A stretch of DNA of 64,000 nucleotides from Hymenolepis diminuta (Eukaryota > Platyhelminthes > Cestoda > Cyclophyllidea > Hymenolepididae), in contig CAADRB010000006.1 of NCBI GenBank assembly GCA_900708905.1, forward strand, positions 3,827,893-3,891,892, in the 5' to 3' direction. How positions within the stretch are numbered: position 1 is the stretch's first letter; each line of letters opens with the position of its first letter. The notes under the pieces are model-generated. The model saw only the letters and a program-made list of their open reading frames with translations, made no database searches and was not told the DNA's origin. Made by a program: the position numbers and the translations under genes. Shown in pieces: positions 1-14,300 of the stretch.

Positions 1-1661
1 TGCGTGGTTCAGGAGATGGCTAAATTTGAACTATCTGCTATTGGTTAATTCTTACCTCCATTTTGACCTTAATTGGTCATACATATAATTAAAAATATGT
101 GGAATTTTAATGGTTCAAATCCGTAGCTTTCAAGCTAATATTGAAAAATATTTCGATGAGTGATAGAAAGAGTTAAGCTAGACCGGCCTGTATTATCAAC
201 AGGTGTGTGTGGTTGGTCCGACGTCAAATTTATCTGGTTCCAGATATAAATTAAGACGCTAGCAAGTGGGAATGAGTCATAGATAATTTTGATATCCAGA
301 CTTAGAGATCATCGACAGTTTAATTTATTTAATTAGGAGGAAGATATTCACTCAGTTTATTTTATTCGTCTGGTTCGATTATACAGGAACTCTTGATAGA
401 TACGAAAAACTTATCCGATTTGGAATTTAAATTTTTATGGATTTTTAGAATTTGCTCAATATTTCTTAATGCAATTAATATCGGCTTACACAGGCAGTTT
501 GGATAAGTTCGGTTCTTGAATGTAATAATTGTAAATAGCTGTCTAATTATTTTAGTAACTAATATACATCATGCTAGTCCGGCATAAATTTATAGTATTC
601 ACTTCATGGAGTTTACTCTTAAATCGAGTTATATCATGCAGCCCAAATTAAAGAATATATGTCACCAATTTCAGGGAAAATGGGTGTAGTAAAGCTCCAT
701 ATTTTGCACCTAGAGGGGGAAGAATAATCAATGAAAAAATTACTATAAGGCATTTAAGAATCTTTGGAATTTCGTATGTTAAGATTACTGTGACCTTGCC
801 CTTGGCGCTAGCATATAATTTCATTAAGAAACCTTTCTTATATATTGTGACTTTAAGAATTACTGGATTTTAATAGCTTCGACTGATGTTTCAGCCGAAA
901 TCAGTGGTCTCTACCATTCAGTCCATTCGATTCAGCCTGAGATTTCTTAGTAATGTCGATGGAAGTATCTTCCTTAAAGCAACTCAAGACTCAATGATTT
1001 TAGAAAAGAATTAAATAGAAAATTTCTGTCTTACTATTCTAACCTGTACAAAATTGAAGACTTTAGCCATAGATACGTGATTTGCTTCATCACCAAATTC
1101 TTCAAAGTTGACCGGGTCCTTCGTACTCTTTGTGAGTCTGAATTATCACAAGTCATGAATGTCTTCAAGCAAAATCATAATTTCAGGACCGATATCTTAA
1201 CTTTTCAGTTTCCCATTTGTAAATAGTATACCAATAATAATATATCTCCATGTTCAGATCGTATCTTTAATATTAGCTTATTAACCTAAATATCAACTTA
1301 ACCTAAGAATGTACTAATTCCAGTGGCGATAAGGCCAAATCTGAGTTGATATGACGACAGGTTTGCACCGGAAAAGGATGCACACAAATAAAGTTCAAGG
1401 ACAAAATGAGCTGCTGAACAAAGTAATGTGAAAAATAAGCAGTTCATATTCAGTGAAAAGAAAATTAGGATCATATGGTGCTATGATCTAGTCGATACAT
1501 TTATTGAATTATGAGCAGTCGTTTGAGAAAATTGTGGTCTTTAAGATGGTGGAACTGCCCTAAAACTTGAAATCTAAAGTCAGATAAACTACTCCATCAT
1601 AATCAGAGTATCAGAGCTTGAGATGGGGCAAAAGATATGTTGGGATCACCTGTTGAGACCC

Positions 1662-1736
1662 CATACGTGGCCTCGGACATTCCAGCTATTATACACATTG
1701 AAATTTCTTATCGTGGACACATACGTGACCTCGGAC
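1662..1736 (+). repeat. Short tandem duplication, period 58 bp
   Basis: catacgtggcctcggac at 1662-1678 recurs with one change at 1720-1736. It sits at the start of a GC-richer block (about 1640-2150) of possible mobile-element origin. Confidence 0.45.
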
Positions 1737-1889
1737 CCCCCTACAGTCGTACTCGTTGTGATCACCCATTGAGAATCCACGGAGGACTTTTGGCACCTCA
1801 TCGAATTCAGAATGAAGAATATGCCTCTCTTCTGAATATACAACACGCGCATCGTATTTCTCCCGCTCCTTGTACCTGGTCCTTCTCCT

Positions 1890-2020
1890 AACAAACTCTG
1901 TTCACAACTGTCGCCTTCTCTCCATCTTGTCGTGCGGTGAAGAACGGCAGTAATATAGCCAGTGCTATATATATGGATTTGGAAGTAACAAATACCAGCT
2001 GCCCTCCTCTTACAGATATA
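1890..2020 (+). repeat. Unclassified dispersed repeat, copy 1
   Basis: Contains gcggtgaagaacggcagtaa. Diverged relatives occur at 4690-4735 (gtgtggtgaagatcgtaat) and 53680-53805 (gtgtggtgaaaatcagtagt). The first and third copies also share the downstream pattern ggatttggaagtaac / gggtttgaaagtaat followed by ctcctct. All three are on the plus strand, which suggests one ancient element family. Confidence 0.4.
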
Positions 2021-2619
2021 CGAGACACTAAAAAACAGGAATGAGATAATACTATGGTGAAAATAAGAGGGGGAAAGAGAAACAAGAGAGCTAGAGAACA
2101 AAAAAAGAATGAGCCGAATTAAAATACGCAGAACTGAGAGAGTTGTCTGACTTTCATCGTTGATTAGAAGCACAGCCATATGATAATTAGAACTGTTTAG
2201 ACATGAGTCAACATGTTTGAATAAAATTTCAAATAGTGTGGCAGTCTCAACATAAGTTTAGACCTCCATATGTATGTAAAGAGTTTTCTTGAAATTCTAT
2301 TCCGAAAGAACTCCGACTGTTCTCTTTTTTATGAATGGAATTAATTTAAAGGTGAAGATGCTAATATGTCTACACATCTGGCTATCAATGAACCACGATA
2401 TAAGTGCGCAAATTCTTGAAATTTATCGCTTTGATTTTAAAAATAGCGCCTCTTCTTGACTTCCGAAAACATTCTATAGTTGTTTTACTTTTACCAAACT
2501 GATCAGAGAGCTTCATAAAGTTGAGGAGTTATATAGGAGTCAAAATAAAATTGCATGGGGAATTACAAGCGATAGAGGGAATAATTTGATGTGTTCTGTC
2601 GCATATAATCTAAGAAGAG

Positions 2620-2730
2620 TGTTATAACCTAATTAGACTCACAAAATAGCCATAATTCCCCGAACTCAATAATAACACATGATTAAGTAGACTTCCACGA
2701 TTTACTCAAAATTCTTCAAAGCAACGACCT
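2620..2730 (+). repeat. Dispersed direct repeat, copy 1 (~110 bp)
   Basis: Starts with gttataacctaattag and contains cgaactcaataataacac and tttactcaaaattc. A diverged copy in the same orientation lies at 4153-4260. No open frame or terminal repeats seen; the family is unclassified. Confidence 0.6.
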
Positions 2731-4152
2731 ACATTTGAAGTACACTTCAACGAATATACTTACTTCATGAACAATTTTGAAAAAAAATGCTAATTTAAGT
2801 TTTCCTGGATAGAGTTGTTTATCCAGGATTTCGGATACTGGTTCCATCATTAATCTTTTCCGAGGCTTAGTGTAACGGTAGGGTAGATGATTGCATTGGA
2901 TCTCCGAAGTTTCGGGATTTCATGGCTGAGGAAGTTCACATGCGTCCAAGTGAGTTTCTGTTGGGTTCGTTTTCAGTTTGGAAGTTAAGGCTGCGTACCG
3001 AGAACGGAGATTTTTGCGACGGAACACCCGGATTTGGACATCAACATGAGGCCTCGTCCGGTACCTAAAGGGTTATGAATCCCCTCTGCTGTCTCCTCCT
3101 TATGTGACACAAGAAATTACCTTTTCACACTGTCAATAAGTTGTTCTTCCAGACTTTTGAATTTAGGTTGAGAGTGAAAATGGAAAATTTGATAACACGA
3201 CGAAGGTCCTCAAATAGAGTAAAAGAGAACCGAGTGACATTTCTGGACACAATAATTTTGATTTTCGGTGAGTGACTAATACTGGGTGGGGTCTGTCAAC
3301 AATGACACCGGTTGTGGTAGATTTAAGAGGTAGATTTAACAACCTCGAACATAAATCCACCAGTAAGACTGAGGTCAATGTAAAACCAAGAAACCTTACT
3401 TTGAGAGCACATTGCGAAATGAGTGCAGCTATTTGCTTAACTTCGCCTGCACTTTGTGCAAGCACTTTGATAGTCTTCCAATGGATCAAGAAATATTTGC
3501 AAGAACGATTTCTTCGGATTCGTTGCCCTTACCATCCGTCGGTGCCGATTGCTTAGAACAGGAAACGAGTATGAGTTAGGCTCGAATGTGATTACACTGG
3601 CCAAAATATTTCCGAGAGTTGATCATGGTGGAAGATTTATGAGTCAAAGAGAAGCGAGAGTATAGCAACCTTCCCTCTGCCCCTTAAGGCGGACTATTTG
3701 ATTTGTCTAGTGATTAAGCAGACAGAATTTCGAGACCAATTGTTTCTTGAGCTTGGTTAGCTCGGGAATAGGACTTGCTGGAATGACTTTAGGGATGGAA
3801 TATTCGTTAGAGTATGTGAAATCGTTACTTTTACACTATCTCTTACTGCAACTTCAGGTCATCATTGGGTGTCTGAAATAGGGTTGCAGTAGGAAGCACA
3901 TTTGGAGATAAGGGGACAATCAGAGATTGAAGGGAATTTTTCAAAGAATTTAGACAGTGGTAGTAGATGTAATAGAGTCATTAGGAGACATTTTAGCCGG
4001 TATTTTCACTTAGAAAGCGTTTATTTCTGTATGTAAACTTTCAAACATTTTGTAAAGAGTTGAACAACCCACTATTTGTTGAGAAACCAAAGGCTCTCTT
4101 GCTTTAGGTGTAGTAAATCTTCATAGATAGTAAATAATGTGTGCTCGCCAAT

Positions 4153-4260
4153 TGTTATAACCTTATTAGTCTCCAAAAATAGCCACAATCACCCGAACTC
4201 AATGATAACACGTGATTAAGTTAACTTTCGCAATTTACTCAAAATTCCGCAAAGCACTGA
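4153..4260 (+). repeat. Dispersed direct repeat, copy 2 (~108 bp)
   Basis: Aligns along its length with 2620-2730 (gttataaccttattag, cgaactcaatgataacac, tttactcaaaattc), with scattered substitutions. Confidence 0.6.
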
Positions 4261-4689
4261 TCCATAATTTTATTGCAATTTAATAAAAGTGTAAATTTTA
4301 TGAATGATCAAAAATAATTTAACTTCGTTTTTCTTGAATAATAAATATTCATTTTATTCAACAAATGATCAACTTATTTCCTGCATGTTCACGTTTTGAA
4401 TAAACTTGTTCAACTAGTCTCAACGACCACAGATAAACTTATTTAATCTCTTTTTAATGCCCTTTAACTGGGGTATTACTTTAGAGAAATAGCTACAGGT
4501 TAGAAAAGTTAATACAGCTGAAAGCTCGTTTTTAAATGCTTCTACAAACTTCACCACAAATGGGATAGGTAAGAGACCGAGACTAAGACGCGGATATTTC
4601 GGTTAGGAGAGCACAAAATGAAATGTCTGTCTTCAGGAGATCGATAACAAGCCTCATTTTCGTTTATCGTGTTTAACCTCGTGAGAGAC

Positions 4690-4735
4690 AATCCTACCCC
4701 GTTTCTGTCCTGCTGTGTGGTGAAGATCGTAATCA
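4690..4735 (+). repeat. Unclassified dispersed repeat, short copy 2
   Basis: Carries ctgctgtgtggtgaagatcg, matching the cores of the copies at 1890-2020 and 53680-53805. Similarity fades on both sides. Confidence 0.35.
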
Positions 4736-7700
4736 CCTAGGAGGATGATTGCTTATCAATACTCTCAGAATCTCAGCCCTAGGTTTCTCACCTCACTCTC
4801 TCTTACAGAGATAGGATCAACCCTCTTATGAGATGATAAAAAGGGAAAGATTCTCTCGGAACTCATTCTTTTATTTTGACCTATTCTTCTTTGTTCTGTT
4901 TTTAATCTCTCATGTGGTAAATCGGTACTGAAACTGAATAAAATGAAAATTGCACGCCTTCGGAAAGATCACAAAGACATTAATTTTTTTTCAATTTGAC
5001 AGACGAGCTATTTGGGTATTTGTGAAGTATCATGGGTTGGCATCTAAAGAGGAATGTACTTTTGATGTTATTTTGGTTGGATAAAATGGAATATTTTTTT
5101 ATCCGAAAGAAATTAAAACAACAATTTTATTGTTAATTATTTACTAATTTTACATAATTGCTAAAGTACACAAAATTTGTGAGCATAGTTTGGGGTAAAC
5201 AGATAAAATTTGCTTAATCTCGTGTTATTAACGATACGAAGGATTGTGGATATTTTGTAGGCTTAAAAGGCTGTACAATTTTTGAATATCGGCTTCGATG
5301 TTGAACCTTCGGCAGATCACATGAATCAAATTAAAGCAGTTTAGTTGAGACTTAAACTTTCAAATTGGGCGATTAATACTTCAAAAGTCCAGATTTAAAG
5401 GAAAAAAACGGTAAAATGAAAAATGTCGATTGTAAAGTGCTAAAACCTATAAATACCAATGAAAAAGTATTAACATGCCAATTAGTGTTGCCTAAATAAG
5501 ATAGATAGTTCAACCTGAAGTTAAATTATGCTACACCGATATATTTGGAGAGGGTAATATCAATATTGGAGTTTAGCAATATTAGATCAAATGATCAAAT
5601 TAAGGAAAATAATTAACTCAGGGACGTAGCCTGAGTTGAATATGAGTGTACATTTAAAATAAGGAAATTCTATAAACTCGGTAAGTTCTATCATAAAATA
5701 GCATGTTTTAAACGCCTACATAATAGAATTCACTTAATGAACAATAATTCGATTCATCGAATGAATATGTTAATGGTCTTAAGTGGGAAAAGGAAGCTGT
5801 GGTCGGATGCAAGTAAGAAGAGTCACGAAAGAAGAATATTGACGAACTAATGATGCGAAGAATGCAGCTAATTTGCGTACGGAAAAGATTAACCGGTTAA
5901 AATATCTTAAATAGAGGCATAAATAATATCCCAAATTGTGAGCTGGATCGAACTTTGAGATTTCTTTATGCACCAACCTGCCTATAGACAACAGACTTTT
6001 CGAAAAATTCGGATGGTCAGTTGTGTGAATACAATACTGAAAGTATTTCCTTGACAGCCTTTATCATTTTTACATATCTCATTTATAAAACTTCAACCTG
6101 TTTGATAGAAGTGACTGAAAATTCCTGTACTAAATTCAGGATTCTGCGGGAGTATTTCAAATCAAGATGAATTATGGTTGGGATTTAGCTGAAAATGTCT
6201 TTAGTCTGGTGTTTCCTTAAATATCAGCAACTTAGATGTATTATTAGAGTTTAAAACTGCCCATTTGACGCATGAAATTTCAAAATCCTGGGATAAAACC
6301 TTTAGAATTCAAAAGCATGACAACGGACTTGCACCAAATTTAAGTGGTTTCACCAATATGGCTCTTAAGATAGAAATGTACCACTTTATAAATTTTCTCA
6401 GTCAGTGAAATTAAAAGCGACTATTCTAGTTATATATTATATAAATTAACGTTACATTTCAATAACATCCTTTGATCTGGCAGCTATCGGATGTAACTTT
6501 TCTGAACTGTCATTAGTAGCTTTTCCGTAGAAGGCGGGATGCACATCCATTAAAATTTACGAATCAGCAACAAAGTGCACAAACATCAAACCGCATGCGT
6601 GGCGAAAAGTTCATGTCTTTTAAACATTACCTTATGTGTTAGCGGATGCTGTAAAGTGCTTGTCCAAACTTGTTTGAGTTGCTAATCTTTCCTGAGGGTG
6701 ATTGTGTCATTTTTCGAGGACAGCGAACTTCGCTATGAACTTTAAACCTCTTAGTGTAGTGTACAAAATGTACTTCTTAGGTAAATTTCTTAAATTGAAT
6801 CACATTTTCAAAAGTCAATTATTATTTGAGCTCACTTAAGCTATCTTCATTGGCAAAAGTTGCTTAAATGTAAATATAAGACAAGTGGATACATAAATGC
6901 AGAGATATACTGACGCCTTGAAAGTGGAGGGAGAGCTTTTACGTTTTGAAGCTTACCAAAAGTGGATTACAGTTTTGGACATTGTATCCCGCCGAAGCCA
7001 CATTAGTACCCAGTATCAAGAAATTGGATTGTATTATTTAAGAACAGACGGAGATTCATAAATGTTACTGACTGAATTATGCGCACTAAGCGACATTTCA
7101 ATAGCACAAGCAAGAAGTTGGGGAGAAGACTTTTGAAAAGTAACAATCCAATGTTAGTTATGCTCTATAAAATCACAGAAAATAGACCCTACACATTCCC
7201 ACAACACCACAAATGCATGAAATTCACATTGTAATTGAATCGGTAAATTTTTGGTTGTCTCCTTATTCAATAGATTATCATAATTCAGTCCTTTTCTGAA
7301 ATTCTTTGCATTAAAATTAATGATCTTTAATATTAGCGAATTTGTTTCAGTCAAGAATAGCTAAACTAATATGATGTTTGGTAACTATTTTAATGTCTCT
7401 AGCTAACCTCAGAGGTAATATTACGTCACAGACCAATTAGATTAAGTAGGAAGAACGTAGGAAGAAGAAAGAAACGTAAGCGCTTATATATTTTGAAATT
7501 TTTGGTGATGAATTGGAAGGCAGGCAGGGATTATATTACCCTAAATAAGAGCGAATAGGAATAGAAACTACACGTGATTGAATAAATGGACCGTAAATTA
7601 CTAAGGAATTGGAAGCGAAATTTGACTGGTATAGTAGAATTACACATGATTGGTATAGAAGACCAGTATAGTAATGCTATAGTATTAGTTCAGGTGTAAG

Positions 7701-10700
7701 ATTAAAACACGCATAAAACGGATATGTGGAAATGGGATGAATGAGTCATCGCATTGACCTGATGGGCATAGTATGAAATCAATATGGATGAGTTCGCAAT
7801 AATTATGGTCTTGTCAGTAATAAATTAGTGACTTTCTAAGTAAGAACTTGCAAAACCAATAATTGAAAAATCAGTAAACAAAGGTCGAAACCGGTGAATT
7901 CCGTTCTGGTGAGACGAAAATATTCGATTCATTTTACTAACAGAGATATTTACCTAAGGACCAAAAGGGTGGGAAGGAGCAAATGGTATACTGAAATTAT
8001 TTTTTTGATTGAACGAAACTGGAACTAAGTGAAAAAATTTAGAATCTTGGCATTTGAGTTCGAAATTAGTTAGTTATTGACTACTATTTCACGAAGTAGG
8101 GCGATCCCAAAATGCACGAATTCAATGTCGGTTATCAATATACTCACCCTTGTTGAGCGGAGTAACTTGTTGCTAAAATGACGATGTATATTTTTGGAGT
8201 TGAAAGTTATTCGGAATCAATGCTTCTTTTGGAGATAAAAGTACGTGACGCCCTTCTTTAACCATTTCTATTTTTTTTCAAACCGTCTCTTATTGAATAC
8301 CAACTATAATGCGACCGTTTTGGCCCAAATGAAAATGGATTCCAGCTTCAAAAAAATACTTGAGGGAATCGTTTCTCTAACCGGCAGAGAAACGCCCGAT
8401 AGATGACTAACTCATGAAGCTATCGAATAAAACAATAATAAGCTTCTCATTATTTAATCCTATTTCGCATTTAACTTCACAGTTTTATTCCCCAACTTAT
8501 CGTAACTAACACCTATTAAACCCCATTGATCTGCATTTAGATAGGTCAGGCAACGTTTAATTTCCTAACTATTAATTAGTTAATAATTACTTAACTTACA
8601 TTAATGAGCAATGCTCATTTAATTGAGCACAGAAGTACTTGGATCGACGCAAATGTTAGGATTACACATGATCATTTTAGGCTGGATTCCTTAATCGATC
8701 CCCAACTTTTCCTTTTCGAATCTCACAAATATCACTCATATAGCATAATAATCAAATGGGGTTTGAGGTTTCTGATCAAGGTTGTTTCACTTTCGCAATC
8801 AAGTCTGTTTTCATTGGAAATTGTGCAAAATGGTGATTTTGTGAACGTACGCCTCCATCCGCATTTCCGTTCGATTGAGCACCGGTAATAACTACGACAA
8901 TTAGCAGTGCCGAATGACCTTCTGCTAATGAACATTTGTATAACACAGTGTTTTCCTTCTTAGTCATCGTATGGCGTACGTCTGATTCTCTTTGTAATCA
9001 GACAATCCTAATCAATTAATGGCTTCTCTCGAAAAATTTACTTCGTGGGCTTAATTTACCTAAGCTAAGAAAACATTTAAACATCACTCTCTATGCCATA
9101 CCTCTAAATGCTATTAACTTTACACAATGTGTAGATCAAGAAGGAAAGGGTTACTTAATCTTTGAGAATTTTATCTCACCTATTCCCTTGAGATGTTATC
9201 GAATAATCTCCATTGTGAATTAGGCATCTGTTTCTCTAATTGTTAGAACTGTCGCATCAAGAAAAAAGAAGCTTTCAATCTTTAATTAACTAAACAAAAT
9301 CACTATGACACAAAGGACGAAGTTTGAAAGTAGATCAGGGACAAGCAAACAGTCTTGACTTATTAACAAAACTGAGATTAAGAAAGAGAAGGCGTATAAG
9401 AAGTGTTAGCCAATGGGATTACAGGGCCTCGGGTATTATCCAGTCACTGGTTGGATAAAGAGGTACACACACGCATCCACACATTGGCACTTTGATCTCG
9501 TATCAAACAACACCGGCGTTGGCGCATATTCTGTGAAACAGGATTAGCATTACATTTTAAAAGAAAAAAAGGTGAACTACTTACAGCCCAAATGGTTCAA
9601 ATGATCATGCAGTTTTAATAATTTTGATATTCCCGCAGGTAGACAAAAAGTATCAAGATATTAAAATGCCAAGGTTTGAGAGAACAGAGATATATTGGTC
9701 TATAACGATGTGAATAAAACATAATGAAGTCGGGAATGAAGAAGAAAGAAACCTGAAAGAACAGGAACTCCAAACTAATTTGACCGTGTAGTTTCAATTG
9801 TTAGTTCGACTAAAAACAATAATACATTCTGATCGTATTTCTATGTCAAAAGCATATTCGGATATCTTATCTACTCGCTCTTGCCATCAGAATGACGTGA
9901 CTAACCACCAATTCAATCATTTGGCTAAAAATAAACTGTGAACATCCATAACATGAACATGATATCGCGAAAATCAGGAGTCATATCCATTAATCTATAC
10001 TTTGGAACATCATCAGCAACCGAGTGAATTCAAATGGAGTAAGAATCTTCATTCTCATATCTATTCTACCCCCCTCCCCCCACTTTGCCTAAAATACTAG
10101 AGATCAATTTTACTCCGTCCCACAACCAAAAGTGTTCAGTTTATTGCTTTAGTATGGGTGTAAATAATAGCAAAACGTCCATTCAGTGACTGCATAACTG
10201 GTTTGGATAGAGCAGACGTGCTCCAATGAATTTTCAAATCGCGTGCTCATTCCAGTAGATTTACCATAATCATCGTCTGACAACAGTAAGGAATAAATAA
10301 GGAATAAGATGAAGAAAATAAACCCCTAAATTCCTCAGACTCTTCATCGAAAACTAGATGCATCTACAATTTGGACAAGGGGGGTACAGAGCCTTTAATA
10401 TATTTACTGGGAGCAAGGAGATCTGAAATCAGATTTCAGTCTTGAAACCAAGATTTATACATACATATACAATAAGCGCATTTTTTTCCTAAAAAACGGT
10501 TAATTCTTCAGATTTTATAGGGCATTCAATCACAGCTTAGCCTTCAGGAATAGTGGGCTAAAATCATGGTCGATGATGGCTTTCAAGAACTAATGTTTGT
10601 ATTTATTTGCGGTTTTTAATCATATGGGTTCAAGTTTGCCTGATAGCAGAAAGCATACCCGAATTGACCAAAGTTAAAATTGGGTGTCTGTCACTCCCGG

Positions 10701-10869
10701 TTTTAATGTCACAGAGCGCTTACATAGATATTTTTTCGTACTTGCTATGCAAATCATTATACTCTAAGCTGGCAATACATAGAAAACAGTAACATATTGG
10801 CCTATTGATCGGTAGAAGTCAAAGTTTTCGACGATGAGTAAAATTTGTGAAACGAATCCACTTTTCAGG

Positions 10870-10939
10870 CACTAGACCCTTCGATTACCATTCATTACCA
10901 GAAATAGTCTCCTTGCCGCTGCCTTATCGACTAACCAGG
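10870..10939 (+). other. Possible orphan exon upstream of the COPA 3' end
   Basis: A 70-nt stretch bounded by a good acceptor (ttttcag) and a donor (gtaatc). One of its three frames is open through the whole segment (starting ACT AGA CCC). No neighbouring exons or protein family were recognised, so it may be chance. Confidence 0.15.
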
Positions 10940-11193
10940 TAATCACTCAATCTTCAACACTAAAGTTATATGTAGGCAGCTGTAGTCTCCTAATGATAGT
11001 GGTACAACCTTCATTTAAGTTACAGGGCTTTTTTCTTTACTTTCTGGGTCTAAGTAACTGTAGTCAGATTATTTTTCAGTGGCCAAATTTGATTACATAA
11101 GTGACCATATAGTTGTATAAAAACGGAATTTATGGCATTTCCAACATTATCCTCACAATTTTCAACGAATACTCAAATTCGCTGTGAAAAAAG

Positions 11194-11199
11194 TTTAAT
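11194..11199 (-). terminator. COPA: Candidate poly(A) signal of COPA (ATTAAA variant)
   Basis: The minus strand reads ATTAAA about 170 nt after the COPA stop codon. It is the nearest recognised poly(A) hexamer I found; a canonical AATAAA occurs only about 760 nt downstream (plus-strand TTTATT near 10602). Either could be used. Confidence 0.3.
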
Positions 11200-11366
11200 A
11201 AATCGCTTTCACACGGATAGAGTGCGGGAAATAAGCAAAAGAGACAGATAGACAACCATTCAGTAACTACGAAATAGAGAGAAAAGTGAAATAGACTTAG
11301 AAGTGGGGGAAACAAGAGAGTTGCAAGCATCAGAAGAGAGGGAAGCCGCAAATACGATTGCCCAGC

Positions 11367-14300
11367 TCAACGTGACTTAGGCATTTGTAGGCACATTCCC
11401 CTAGCCATTAGTCCAATCTCTGTTGCCTTAGTAACACGACACAACTGACCCTTGAACTCGAGTTTGTAGGCAGATCCGGTGAGTGGCTCTCTCACACATT
11501 CCTCCCCACGGTAGATTGGAGTGTAGGAGGCCGGGCACACTTCAAAGGGATTGCGTGGATCATAGGCTAACTCGAAAGCGTCAGTTGGATTGGCGTCACA
11601 TACACGAAGGATCTTTCGAGTCTGTTCGGCCACTGCGGGTTCAGCAGCCAAGTCAAGGAGACGTCGGGCCATTAGAGCAGCCGTACGGAAGTTCTTTAGT
11701 TTGAAGAGAAGGTTCACAGCAGTACGAAGGGTCAAAACGAGGTGAGGAAGTTGAAGTTTCATGTGAGTGAAGTAGCAGGCCAACTCTACGTTACGAACCT
11801 TGTCCTAAAACAGGTAAAACAAGGGATAAGAAAAATAACGAAACATTTAATCATTCAGAGGCTCTACCTTAGTTCAAAATATCCGAGTTTGCAGTTTGTC
11901 TGGAACTTATGTGGAACACTTTCAAGTTGAAAATTTAGCATAAAACTGAATATATTCATGATAATACAATTGAAAACATTGCGAAGTGGGATCATGTCCT
12001 ATCTGCGTATATCGCAATCCAATTATCGATTTAACCTAATTTTCTCCTTCGTTCTGAGCGTAATACATTTATCGGCCCGTAAGCCATTTGTCGATTTTTC
12101 CCCCATTACGCAACACCCGTTCTGCTAGATCGTCACAATTAAGTCTACTAGTCTCAAGATCTTTCCGTGTTTCTTCCAAACATAAATATTCTGTAACCGT
12201 CCGCCTCCTTCCCATCTTCTGATAGTGAAGTTCTTAAAGCTGGAAAACGTGATAACTCAGCTATTTTTTCTCCTCTACTGAAATAGTACGTACATTTAGA
12301 TGAATACTTGTCATTAGATGAATCTTTATTAGTTCTTGATAGCAGTAAGGTGGCACTTGCCAAATTTTCAGGTTAGCATTTGTAGCAAATTTAATCCTGT
12401 AAGCTCTAATTTCCTGCCCTCTCATTTATGATTACAAACGCTGAATTTGATTCCCTAAAATAGTAGTGTGAGTCACAAATCAGATTAATCGTCATTTGCT
12501 GAATATTGTGGGAAAGAAATATAGGAAAGGGAAGGGTGGGAGATTTGACGGTATGCTTTTAATAGGGTATGACAAACAGTAGGTGACAGGTGACGTGAAG
12601 CCTAAAGCTAAGTTAGACTGATTTGGTATAGGCAATGAATACAAGACAAAAATTCTACTTGAAGCACAAGTGATTTCTTATAAAAAGAACACTATCAGAC
12701 GGTCTTGAGACTAACAGTTAAATTTCGAAACCAAAGCTTTTGTGAAACATGTGAAAAGTAAGAAGAGGAGAAAAATATGATAGAATTTTAAAAAGTGGAG
12801 AAATGCAAATTCCGATTTAGTAAATATACATTTCAAAGAAAAGGTTAAACGACTGGTTTAAAGATAAAAGAGCAGAATGTATGATTCTGAAGAAGGCAAT
12901 TGTTGGAATTTTGGAGTAACAACTTAGGCCTGGCGGCTAACAACAGAAACAACAGTTACAGACAAGAAAACCATTGGTTGACTAGACCAAAACGTATTGA
13001 TCAAGCCACAATGAGGATTAAAGCGGGTAAAAGGGAGACAAGGAACAAAGACGATGTGGGGGCAGTGTGTGTCACTTGGACAAGGACGAGCGTGAGAATA
13101 TAAATGCAGTGTGCTTTCAACGAAACGGGACGGTTAAAGAAAGGGAGGAAACGATAGACGCGTTTAGACATGACAGATGTCACTGGGGCTTCTTGGACGA
13201 AAAACCGAAGTATCTTCATGGGAGAGGAGAGTAGAGTAATCTTGGAAATGCATAGAGAGCCATGCTTTACTACAACGGAGTAACTGAAAAGATCTCTAAA
13301 AGCCTAAACGTTCAAGAACGCCAAAAGATATCGGTAGACTACGAAGTTCGGAAACCAGTTTTTCGAAAGCAAAATTAGTGACGGATCATTACGAAGACAT
13401 ACTTAGATCGATGTCAATACCGTCAAAGACAACTATGCAAAACTCAGGGTCACAGATTAGATTATTGAGTCAAGTAAAATGTGTATATGAGCAAAAGACG
13501 ATTGTTCGAATAAAACTTGTCTGTTCCTTAAAGACTACAACCAAACAGGAGGGAAGTTAAAGCTGGGAAATGCATAAAGAATGAATAATGTAATTAGTTA
13601 AATGAGACAATAACGCATCACCGAAATTGAGCTTAATTTCCAATCCAAAGAGACCTTTAATAAAAAAATCGAACCATATTAATTAAAACTCCAATCATTC
13701 CAAACTGAAAAAGTGATGAAAACAATAATCCTTTTGACAGTCACATGCTCTTGAAAGAAATTAAGGGGGTCCTTCTTCAAATTAAAATAAAATTAAAAAA
13801 AAAACAATTTAATTCCCCTATGGAGGAAAAGAGCAACGCGGCTTGCCAAATTAACTGAATCTATTGATTACACCGAAGGCATAGTTATCACCTTCCCCAC
13901 GAACACAAAAGTAATGATAAGCACGCATGTACGTTAAGTTATAGGCAAAGACTCCCCATATTTACAAATAAGAAAACAAGGAGTTTTAGAGCTAAATGCA
14001 GTCACGGCAGTTATTAAATACCTTTTTGCAATCACATACAAAATATGTGCACAGCAGTATACTCTTTCTTTCAGATTTATGACTCCTTAGTAAACTTAAC
14101 AAGACATGGCATTTATGAGTGGAATGCCATTGCTGTAATAAATAACAGCAACAGAAATGACCAAGTCTGCTTTGGTAGGAGAGGAATGGCGTCTCGATTA
14201 TAAGTCCCTGACAAATGCGAAAAAAGCTTCTGGAAAAAGACTACACGATTGAGAAGTATCATCTAGTTCAATAACCCTAAAACCGATCGAAACATACGAT

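Larger units (their letters stand above)
1..11366. other. Gene-poor flank downstream of COPA
   Basis: Only short, unconvincing open frames are present. The interval holds the repeats at 1662-2020, 2620-2730, 4153-4260 and 4690-4735. A GC-richer block at about 2860-3700 has overlapping open frames on both strands (3163-3489 minus, 3272-3556 plus) that match no family I know. The first ~200 nt after the COPA stop are its probable 3' UTR. Confidence 0.6.

Noticed and set aside
1646..2179. 177-codon minus-strand open frame
   Set aside because: No recognisable domain, overlapping open frames on the other strand, and part of it lies in a dispersed repeat.
2872..2945. tRNA-like sequence (gaggcttagtgtaacggtag)
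   Set aside because: The box A resemblance is fair, but no anticodon or acceptor stem can be paired and box B is poor.
3163..3556. Overlapping 108- and 94-codon frames on opposite strands
   Set aside because: No family motifs, splice context or neighbouring exons. Likely chance openness in a GC-richer block.
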